Part shown: positions 4,979-9,448 of the stretch, one piece after another
How positions within the stretch are numbered: the stretch's first letter is position 1
Layout: each line of letters starts with the position of its first letter
Assembly (NCBI GenBank): GCA_017620315.1
Contig: JAFZQQ010000236.1
Coordinates: forward strand, 1 to 9,448
DNA: 9,448 nucleotides
Reading direction: 5' to 3'
DNA from: Oscillospiraceae bacterium
GTDB lineage: Bacteria; Bacillota; Clostridia; Oscillospirales; Oscillospiraceae
Translations under genes and position numbers: made by a program
Notes under the pieces: generated by a model
The model's input: the letters and a program-made list of their open reading frames with translations, nothing else
Database searches by the model: none
What the model was told of the DNA's origin: nothing

Positions 4979-5221
4979 ATGAAGCCGATATTCTGCAACA
5001 CCATCAACCTGACGCACAACAAGAACAAGACGGAGATCGTCCTGAATTTCTCCCATCTTTACACGGAGCACAACTTTACGGCCAAGGAGGGCCAGCTCAC
5101 CGACGTTTCGGGGCAGGTCGTCGAGCCGGTGGCGAGCGTGCTGCTCTCGCGCGAGGGGGCCCTGGCGCTCGCGCGGCTCATGAACCGCGTCATCGAGAAT
5201 TGGGGAGAGGACGTCGAATGA
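4979..5221 (+). CDS. DUF3467-like small protein
   Basis: A protein of 80 residues starting MKPIFCNTINLTHNKNKTEI. The pattern is an N-terminal strand with an Asn-rich segment, then EIVLNFSHLY, then PVASVLLSREGALALARLMN and a closing helix with ENWGE. This resembles the DUF3467 layout, in which a short beta sheet is followed by a helix that ends the protein. The resemblance was judged by eye and is moderate. The function of that family is unknown. The start at 4979 is set by AAGGAGG at 4964-4970, eight bases upstream; the upstream ATG at 4928 overlaps the promoter and has no ribosome site. A strong terminator follows six bases after the stop, so the gene forms a single-gene transcript. Confidence 0.75.
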   Translation: MKPIFCNTINLTHNKNKTEIVLNFSHLYTEHNFTAKEGQLTDVSGQVVEPVASVLLSREGALALARLMNRVIENWGEDVE

Positions 5222-5226
5222 TCGAC

Positions 5227-5258
5227 AAAAGGGGAGCGGACGGCCGTTCCCCTTTTTC
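5227..5258 (+). terminator. Intrinsic terminator of the gene at 4979
   Basis: Bases 5227-5239 pair with 5244-5256 (13 bp with one G-T pair) around ACGG. The GGGGAGCGG/CCGTTCCCC stem is followed by a run of five T and then CTTTT. The A run on the left also makes it capable of working in reverse. Confidence 0.9.
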
Positions 5259-5268
5259 TTTTCCCTAC

Positions 5269-5297
5269 TTGCGCGCGGCGTTTCCCCGCGATATAAT
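5269..5297 (+). promoter_or_regulatory. Promoter of the DUF308 gene
   Basis: TATAAT at 5292-5297 is a perfect -10 box. TTGCGC at 5269-5274 stands 17 bases upstream as a partial -35 box. The ATG at 5346 has GGAGG at 5334-5338. Confidence 0.7.
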
Positions 5298-5345
5298 GAC
5301 GGTATAGCGTATCCCTTCCCATAAAACAATAACGGAGGTACAGCC

Positions 5346-6083
5346 ATGAGTAACGGCAATTCCGAAACCGGCGTCAAAAAAAGAGACGGCCTGATCCTGC
5401 AGATCGTCATTTCCGTCGTGTGCGCGGCGGTCGGCATTTTGCTCCTGTTCGTGCAGGAGGTGCAGGAGTCGACGCTTTGCAGCATCTTCTGCTACGTGCT
5501 GCTGGCGGCCGGCGTCGTCTCCATCATCGCGTTTTTCGCAACGAAGGGCCACCGGCGGCTGCACGATTACCGCTTCGCCTACGGCGTGGTGCTGCTCGTC
5601 CTCGGCGTCGTCGGCCTCATCCGCGCCGACGCGCTCGTCGCGGGCCTGACCGTCTGCATCGGCCTTGTGACGCTCGTCCTCGCGGTCGTCATCCTGCAGG
5701 GCTTCGTGCAGCTCCGCGTCGTCGGGAACAGGATCTGGATCGTCGAGCTCGTGCTGACCGTCCTGTCGCTCGCGGGGTCGATCCTCGTCCTGCTCAGCGT
5801 GAAGCCCATTTTCAACCTTATCAAGGATTTCCCGTACTGGGTGCTGACGTGCGTCGGCATTTTCAGCCTCGTGAGCCTGCTGCTCGTCTGGGCTGGGCTC
5901 AAGTACTCGAACAGAGAAGTGAAGCAGGAGGAGCCGGAGGCCCCCGCGCCCGCCTGCGAGCCGGTACCGGAAGCCGCGCCCGTCTTCGAGGAGCCGGCGC
6001 CGACGTTCGACGCGCCGCCCGCCGACGATGCGCCGCCGGCGGAGCCGCCCGCGGAAAGCGCCGACGATCCCTTCAACGGATAA
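5346..6083 (+). CDS. HdeD/DUF308-type six-helix membrane protein
   Basis: An integral membrane protein of 245 residues. Six hydrophobic segments lie near residues 15-35, 43-65, 76-93, 97-121, 130-152 and 164-184, arranged as two-helix units with small residues (GVVLLVLGVVGLIRAD). This is the layout of the DUF308 family, which includes HdeD of the E. coli acid-resistance region. The tail, residues 193-245, is acidic and very rich in Pro, Ala and Glu and is probably a disordered cytoplasmic extension. Such tails occur on many Clostridial members. GGAGG at 5334-5338 supports the ATG start. The gene has its own promoter and ends at a hairpin shared with the convergent gene. Biochemical role unknown. 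Confidence 0.8.
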   Translation: MSNGNSETGVKKRDGLILQIVISVVCAAVGILLLFVQEVQESTLCSIFCYVLLAAGVVSIIAFFATKGHRRLHDYRFAYGVVLLVLGVVGLIRADALVAGLTVCIGLVTLVLAVVILQGFVQLRVVGNRIWIVELVLTVLSLAGSILVLLSVKPIFNLIKDFPYWVLTCVGIFSLVSLLLVWAGLKYSNREVKQEEPEAPAPACEPVPEAAPVFEEPAPTFDAPPADDAPPAEPPAESADDPFNG

Positions 6084-6095
6084 TCAGTGAAAACT

Positions 6096-6142
6096 TGCAA
6101 GAACGCGCAGGTCCGTACATTCGGACCTGCGCGTTCTTTGCA
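6096..6142. terminator. Bidirectional hairpin between convergent genes
   Basis: Bases 6099-6115 pair perfectly with 6122-6138 (17 bp) around a six-base loop. After a bulged T, three more pairs join 6096-6098 with 6140-6142. It lies between convergent stop codons at 6083 and 6158. Short T-rich flanks are present on both strands (TTCTTTG; GTTCTTGCAAGTTTTC), so it probably ends both transcripts. Confidence 0.75.
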
Positions 6143-6157
6143 CAAAATTTATTAGGG

Positions 6158-6688
6158 TCACCTGTCGCAATACGGCGTGTCGGAGACGCCCCTTTTGCGG
6201 AGCGACGCGACGAGCGCGTCGAGCGGCGTTTTCCACAGCCGCCGGAACCACCCGGTCTCCCCGAAGCGCCGGACAAGCGTGGGGCTGACGGCGTAATAAA
6301 ACCGGATAAAACCACGCCCGGGAAGGCTTTTGGCGAGCGTCCCATCGCGGAAGCGGCGCAGTGTCCACACCTCCGGGCAGTCGTAGGAGCCGTAGACGGC
6401 GGTGGCCACGTAGCATCCGCCGCTCTGGCTTTGGGTGTACCGCAGAGCTTCCTTGTTGGTCGGGTCGATGTCGAGAACAAGCTTTGCGTACTTGGCGGCG
6501 TTTGACGGCTCGTCACGGCATTTCTGCAGAAGCCGCTCCACGTCCTTCCGCAGCTCGATGGAGGACTCATACTGCTTTTTTTCGTCGGCTGTCATCAGGT
6601 GCTTCGTCCCGCAGTAGCGGCAGACAAGATACCCGTTTTCCTCCAACACGTCGTTCGAGCCGCAGCTCTGGCAGACGACCGCTCTCAT
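6158..6688 (-). CDS. Zinc-ribbon protein with CFI-box C-terminal domain
   Basis: A protein of 176 residues in three parts. Residues 1-30 form a zinc ribbon with Cys6, Cys9, Cys23 and Cys26 (CQSCG...CRYCG). Residues 35-88 are helical and TPR-like. Residues 89-163 hold the conserved block GGCYVATAVYGSYDCPEVW followed by TLRRFRD, FIRFYYAVSPTLVRRFG and a Trp-rich end. That block is the domain known as CFI-box-CTERM, whose function is unknown. The start at 6688 has GGAGG seven bases upstream (6696-6700). The upstream zinc-ribbon gene ends at 6701, right against this ribosome site, so the two genes form an operon. The stop is TGA at 6158. Domain assignment is confident; the cellular role is not known. 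Confidence 0.88.
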   Translation of the reverse strand: MRAVVCQSCGSNDVLEENGYLVCRYCGTKHLMTADEKKQYESSIELRKDVERLLQKCRDEPSNAAKYAKLVLDIDPTNKEALRYTQSQSGGCYVATAVYGSYDCPEVWTLRRFRDGTLAKSLPGRGFIRFYYAVSPTLVRRFGETGWFRRLWKTPLDALVASLRKRGVSDTPYCDR

Positions 6689-6700
6689 AGCAGGACCTCC

Positions 6701-7381
6701 TTATTCTTTCTCGATCACGACGGCGTTGCCGTTGGCCGTGACGCAGATGACATACGGCTCATACGTTGTTCCGCCTACGATGTTGGCCGTTTCCGGCTCC
6801 AGCGTGATATAGTCGAAGTCGACGCCGATGACGGCGTTGCAGCCGAGGTTGTAAGCCGCCTCCTTCAGCTCCCTGAGCGCCTGCCTTCTGATGCTCACGA
6901 GCGCGTTCGTCAGCTTTTCTCCGTGAGAATGGCCGGCGAACAGGCCGCCGCGCGGTATCTCGACAGCGTCGTCGCCGGAGATATAGCCGGAATACTTCAC
7001 GATGCGGAAGCCGTCAAAGCTGAAACCGGAGGAGATGAGGATCTGTGAGAGCTTTTCGTCGCGCTCTGCCTGCAGGCGCGCTTGTTCCTCCAGTTCCGCC
7101 TGCTGCCGTTCGTTCCCTATTAACTCTTCCCATTCTGCAGCGGGCATCCACTGTTCCACAAACGACCCAACAGAGAGTGAGGCGTTTTCTGTTAATGCGT
7201 GAATTGTATTATAGGCGTCAGTGTCGCCGTTTTTCATGGACAGCATCAATTCATTACAGTTACCGCAGACCGTAATGGGAGGCGTTGATATTCTAATACC
7301 CCGTATTTCTTTTTCGGGAAGACGCAATAGGGTTCCTTCGGATGTTCCAATTCTAATTCCGCAAATATCACATTTAGCCAT
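6701..7381 (-). CDS. Zinc-ribbon plus YbjQ-fold (UPF0145) protein
   Basis: A protein of 226 residues. The N-terminal part holds two CxxC pairs (CDIC at 4-7 and CGNC at 39-42) that should bind one zinc. A charged Gln/Glu/Arg-rich stretch at about 88-112 looks like a coiled coil. Residues 112-226 match the YbjQ/UPF0145 domain: ISSGFSFDGFRIVKYSGYIS, then LRELKEAAYNLGCNAVIGVD and a closing strand pair. YbjQ proteins form pentameric rings and have been called heavy-metal-binding, but the role is unproven. The ATG at 7381 has only a weak AAAAGGAAC some 12 bases upstream. The 5' third, about 7140-7381, is clearly more AT-rich than the rest, which suggests that the zinc part was joined from another source. 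Confidence 0.85.
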   Translation of the reverse strand: MAKCDICGIRIGTSEGTLLRLPEKEIRGIRISTPPITVCGNCNELMLSMKNGDTDAYNTIHALTENASLSVGSFVEQWMPAAEWEELIGNERQQAELEEQARLQAERDEKLSQILISSGFSFDGFRIVKYSGYISGDDAVEIPRGGLFAGHSHGEKLTNALVSIRRQALRELKEAAYNLGCNAVIGVDFDYITLEPETANIVGGTTYEPYVICVTANGNAVVIEKE

Positions 7382-7454
7382 GTTCGTTTAGTTCCTTTTC
7401 CGATCAGAAAAAAACAGTTCGTTTTGTCGCTCGACACGGTGTCCGGGGGGGCGC

Positions 7455-7976
7455 TCACAGCTTTTCCAAAAACCGCGGCGCTTCCCCTCCGCGCACGCAG
7501 ACGGCCGTACAGCAGCCGGGGACGGCCTAATAGACGGCGGCCGCGATATCCTGCTCCGGCGGGACGATGCGCCCGAGAGCCGTGTAAAACCGGAACGACC
7601 GAGGGGCGAGCGGCACGCCGCAGAGCTTTATATAACTCTCCTTGAGCGTCCAGAGCGGGAAAAAGCCCAGGTCCAGCAGCTCCGCGTCCGAGGCGATCCT
7701 TTGCCCGGCGCCGGGGCGCACGGGGCGCAGCGTCTCGATGTCCGCGCCGACGGGGAAGCCCCCGAGAGCGACGAGCACGTGCGTTTTCGTGTGGCTCAGA
7801 GAGACGAAAGCATCGGGCCGCGCGGGAAAGTACGGCTTTCCCTCCGGTGTTTTGGCAAGCTCCGGCATGTCGCCGCCGTAGACGATTTGCCACGCGTCGC
7901 GCAGCAGAAGGCGCACGGCCTCGCCGCCGGGGACTTCGTTCCGCTCGCGGAAAAAGAGACGAACGGCGGGGCGCAT
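7455..7976 (-). pseudogene. Sfp-type 4'-phosphopantetheinyl transferase with in-frame TAG
   Basis: This enzyme class moves phosphopantetheine from CoA to a serine of carrier proteins. The open part is 149 residues, 7976 down to a TAG at 7527-7529. Visible motifs are VSLSHTKTHVLVAL (58-71), the metal-binding VGADIE (76-81) and WTLKESYIKLCG (109-120) with the catalytic Lys/Glu. Beyond the TAG the same frame continues for 23 codons (AVPGCCTAVCVRGGEAPRF...) to TGA at 7455. This gives the PG-x-x-x-AVC ending typical of short Sfp-type enzymes. The gene therefore seems cut about 24 residues early by a nonsense change, or else is read through. The ATG overlaps the preceding repressor stop by one base (TGATG), indicating coupling. 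No convincing terminator is seen in 7382-7454. The truncated protein keeps all catalytic residues and might still fold. Confidence 0.78.
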
Positions 7977-8416
7977 CAGACCGTTGCCTCCCGCCCCAGC
8001 AGCTTGTAAAGGATGCGGTACAGCTCGGCGGCCTCCTCGGGCGTGAGGGCGGAGCAGCGCGATATCTGTGCGGGGATGCCGGCCGCCTGCGTCTTCAGCG
8101 CGTCGCCGGCCTCCGTGACCGTCACGATCAGGCTCCGCTCGTCCTCCTTCGACCGCTCGCGCGTGACAAGGCCCTTGGCCTCTAACTTTTTCAGCACCGG
8201 CGTGAGCGTTCCGGAGTCGAGAAAGAGCTTGTCGCCCAGCTCCTTGACGCCCACCGAGCGCCTTTCCCAGAGCACCATCATGGTGATGTACTGCGTATAG
8301 GTCAGGCCGATCCCGTCCAGATACGGCGTATATCGCTTGATGATCTCGCGCGAGCAGGCGTACAGGGGAAAACAGAGCTGGTTTTCCAGCCTGAACGGGG
8401 AAAAATCGTCGTTCAT
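7976..8416 (-). CDS. ohrR: OhrR-type MarR-family organic hydroperoxide sensor and repressor
   Basis: A 146-residue winged-helix repressor close to B. subtilis OhrR. It shares LENQLCFPLYACSRE, GLTYTQYITMMVLWE and LDSGTLTPVLKKLEAKGL. The peroxide-reactive cysteine is at exactly residue 15, and Tyr29 and Tyr40, which hydrogen-bond to it in the known protein, are both present. A further cysteine at 121 stands about where the resolving cysteine of two-Cys OhrR proteins (such as Xanthomonas) sits; Cys21 is a third. Oxidation of Cys15 releases the DNA. The gene starts six bases after the flavoprotein gene without a clear ribosome site, so it is probably translated by coupling. A fitting operator lies at the operon promoter (9126-9161), suggesting autoregulation. 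No ohr peroxidase gene is in the window. Confidence 0.88.
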   Translation of the reverse strand: MNDDFSPFRLENQLCFPLYACSREIIKRYTPYLDGIGLTYTQYITMMVLWERRSVGVKELGDKLFLDSGTLTPVLKKLEAKGLVTRERSKEDERSLIVTVTEAGDALKTQAAGIPAQISRCSALTPEEAAELYRILYKLLGREATV

Positions 8417-8422
8417 GGCCGG

Positions 8423-8815
8423 TCAGAAGGTTATTTCCACCGGCGGCTCCGTGAAGGAGCAGATCTGCGCCTTCGCGTTTTTGAGGTAATAGACCTCGGT
8501 GTTGCCGTCGCCGGGCTTGTACATCCTCTGCAGGGAGGGATATGCCGCCAGCATGTGCTCCTGCGCGGCGATGTTGTCGTCCAGCACGGCCTCGGCCGCC
8601 AGGCGGATCCAGCGGCCGTCGACAAAGCCGGAGATCTCGATCTTCGGATTGGCCTTGAGCTGGTCGGCCACGGGCTTCTTTTTGCCGGTCTGGATGTAGA
8701 GCTTTCCCTCAAAGATGTCCACCGTCCCGAACGGGCGGACGTGGGGCTGGCCGTTCTCCGACGTGGCCAGGTAATAGGTGCCGCACTGCTTCAGAAAATC
8801 GTAAACGCGTTCCAT
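8423..8815 (-). CDS. Pyridoxamine 5'-phosphate oxidase-family (FMN split-barrel) protein
   Basis: A 130-residue protein of the small PPOX-like flavin-binding split-barrel family. The opening ERVYDFLKQCGTYYLATSE, the strand NGQPHVRPFGTV, the GKLYIQTGKKKPVADQLKAN segment and the KIEISGFVDGRWIRL strand are typical. GKKKPVADQL is the usual phosphate-binding stretch. Members bind FMN or F420 and reduce or oxidise small molecules; the substrate here is not evident. Proteins of this size in Clostridia are usually annotated only by family. A strong AGGAGG at 8824-8829 stands eight bases before the ATG. The gene lies 27 bases downstream of the TSCPD gene and just before the OhrR-type repressor, so it is a probable target of peroxide control. 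Confidence 0.88.
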   Translation of the reverse strand: MERVYDFLKQCGTYYLATSENGQPHVRPFGTVDIFEGKLYIQTGKKKPVADQLKANPKIEISGFVDGRWIRLAAEAVLDDNIAAQEHMLAAYPSLQRMYKPGDGNTEVYYLKNAKAQICSFTEPPVEITF

Positions 8816-8842
8816 ATGATATTCCTCCTGTGAATGATTTGA

Positions 8843-9100
8843 TCAGGCGTTTTCCTGTAAATAAGCCGACCGGACGGCCCTGGCGAGCTGGTCCGCGCAG
8901 GACGTGGACCGCATGCCGCAGGTGTTGCCGGCGAGCTTTTCCTCGATCTGATCGACCGTCCAGCCGTCCACAAGCTTGGAGATGGCCTTCAGGTTGCCGT
9001 TGCAGCCGCCGTAGAACGAGATGTTGGATACCTTATCTCCGTTCAGGTCGAAGCTGATGAGCTGCGAGCAGGTGTTTTTCGTTTTGTAATCGTGATGCAT
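8843..9100 (-). CDS. TSCPD-domain small cysteine protein
   Basis: An 85-residue protein starting MHHDYKTKNTCSQLISFDLN. It carries four cysteines at 11, 33, 61 and 68 in the settings NTCSQ, YGGCNGNLKAI, GNTCGM and TSCADQLA. This is the pattern of the TSCPD domain, also found at the C terminus of some class II ribonucleotide reductases and as stand-alone proteins (TIGR03905 type). The four cysteines probably bind a metal ion; the function of the stand-alone form is unknown. The start at 9100 is set by AAGGAGG at 9108-9114, seven bases upstream. A longer reading from 9133 would begin inside the operator and has no ribosome site. It is the first gene of the OhrR-type operon. Confidence 0.9.
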   Translation of the reverse strand: MHHDYKTKNTCSQLISFDLNGDKVSNISFYGGCNGNLKAISKLVDGWTVDQIEEKLAGNTCGMRSTSCADQLARAVRSAYLQENA

Positions 9101-9125
9101 TATAGAACCTCCTTGAAACAGTTTT

Positions 9126-9161
9126 AAGCTCAATTAGATTGTACACAATTTAATTGAGCTT
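9126..9161. promoter_or_regulatory. 36-bp palindromic operator, probable OhrR site
   Basis: AAGCTCAATTA (9126-9136) and TAATTGAGCTT (9151-9161) are perfect inverted repeats. The centre continues with ATTGT (9138-9142) and ACAAT (9145-9149). It can be read as two neighbouring CAATT-AATTG type sites, like the known Bacillus OhrR operator consensus TACAATT-AATTGTA. It covers the promoter below, as expected of a repressor site. The OhrR-type gene lies in the controlled operon. Confidence 0.75.
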
Positions 9162-9166
9162 GTCAA
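9138..9166 (-). promoter_or_regulatory. SigA promoter of the TSCPD-PPOX-OhrR-PPTase operon
   Basis: On the minus strand TTGACA (9166-9161) and TACAAT (9143-9138) are separated by exactly 17 bases. Transcription would start about 9131, inside the palindrome and some 30 bases before the TSCPD start codon. Confidence 0.9.
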
Positions 9167-9235
9167 CCCCCGCTGCCGAAAAATGTTTTCTTTTTTGTTC
9201 GGAATAGCAGAGGTACGAAAAAGCAAAAAAATGTG

Positions 9236-9264
9236 TTGACAAGACCGATCGGATGTGCTAATAT
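9236..9264 (+). promoter_or_regulatory. SigA promoter of tRNA-Ala
   Basis: TTGACA at 9236-9241 and TAATAT at 9259-9264, spaced by 17 bases, lead into the tRNA gene at 9289. The promoter is divergent from that of the OhrR operon, with about 70 bases between the two -35 boxes. Confidence 0.88.
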
Positions 9265-9288
9265 TAACAGGCTTGATAAAGATGGCAT

Positions 9289-9364
<76 letters not shown>

Positions 9365-9368
9365 CACG

Positions 9369-9402
9369 AAGCCTTGAAACACTTGTGTTTCAAGGCTTTT
9401 TT
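9369..9402 (+). terminator. Intrinsic terminator of tRNA-Ala
   Basis: Bases 9369-9382 and 9385-9398 are perfect reverse complements (14 bp around TT). GCCTTGAAACAC/GTGTTTCAAGGC is followed by six T. The remaining 9403-9448 shows no gene; GCAACTTT occurs twice there. Confidence 0.93.
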
Positions 9403-9448
9403 CATGCCCGCAACTTTAGGGGACCTCGCGCAACTTTTCCCGACCAGA

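Noticed and set aside
5420..6505. A 361-residue plus-strand frame across the DUF308 gene, the terminator and the CFI-box gene
   Set aside because: It runs through a terminator hairpin and over two better-supported genes, and its composition is that of a GC-rich shadow frame.
7382..7454. Promoter or terminator between the PPTase and YbjQ genes
   Set aside because: Short GACAC/GTGTC and T-rich stretches exist, but the loop sizes and spacing do not make a convincing terminator, and no -35/-10 pair was found.
7246..7893. Possible frameshifted continuation of the phosphopantetheinyl transferase
   Set aside because: The recognisable C-terminal end is found in the original frame after the TAG, so a nonsense change explains it better than a frameshift.

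Overview
The window looks like a chromosomal segment of a GC-rich, spore-forming Firmicute of the class Clostridia, probably Oscillospiraceae-like. The grounds are strong GGAGG ribosome binding sites, near-consensus SigA promoters (TTGACA-17-TATAAT type), tRNA genes with encoded CCA ends, and an intact sporulation sigma factor of the SigK type. No species can be named from the sequence alone.

Layout from left to right: (1) 35-1757, a BlaI/MecI-type repressor and a BlaR1/MecR1-type M56 membrane metalloprotease in one operon. (2) 1812-2498, sigK, uninterrupted, with a TTG start and its Shine-Dalgarno in a hairpin loop. (3) 2535-2893, a tRNA cluster Met(CAT)-Glu(TTC)-Val(CAC) behind a perfect consensus promoter, with a strong terminator after the first tRNA and a 23-bp perfect inverted repeat at the end. 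(4) 2893-3065, a palindromic mosaic of small hairpins separated by GTGATG on the left and CATCAC on the right. (5) 3156-4418, an AT-rich unit unlike its surroundings: a promoter, a 174-nt structured RNA ending in a terminator with a competing fold, and a gene for an unrecognised two-helix membrane protein with WYAGY repeats. (6) 4512-4660, a 149-bp MITE-like palindromic element. (7) 4703-5221, two divergent small genes. (8) 5346-6083, a six-helix HdeD/DUF308-type membrane protein. (9) 7381-6158 on the minus strand, a pair of zinc-ribbon proteins (YbjQ-fold and CFI-box C-terminal domain). (10) 9100-7455 on the minus strand, an operon TSCPD protein - PPOX-family flavoprotein - OhrR-type repressor - Sfp-type phosphopantetheinyl transferase. 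Its promoter is buried in a 36-bp palindrome resembling OhrR operators. (11) 9236-9402, tRNA-Ala(GGC) with its own promoter and terminator.

How the genes fit together: the BlaI/BlaR1 pair is a sense-and-cleave regulatory circuit whose target is not visible. The OhrR operon appears to be autoregulated by an organic-hydroperoxide-sensing repressor with Cys15, Tyr29 and Tyr40 conserved and a second resolving-type cysteine. Its last gene has an in-frame TAG just before a recognisable C-terminal end.

The best candidate for something undescribed is the AT-rich unit at 3156-4418: a discrete structured leader or small RNA with mutually exclusive hairpins directly upstream of an orphan membrane protein, bracketed by two different palindromic repeat elements next to a tRNA cluster.
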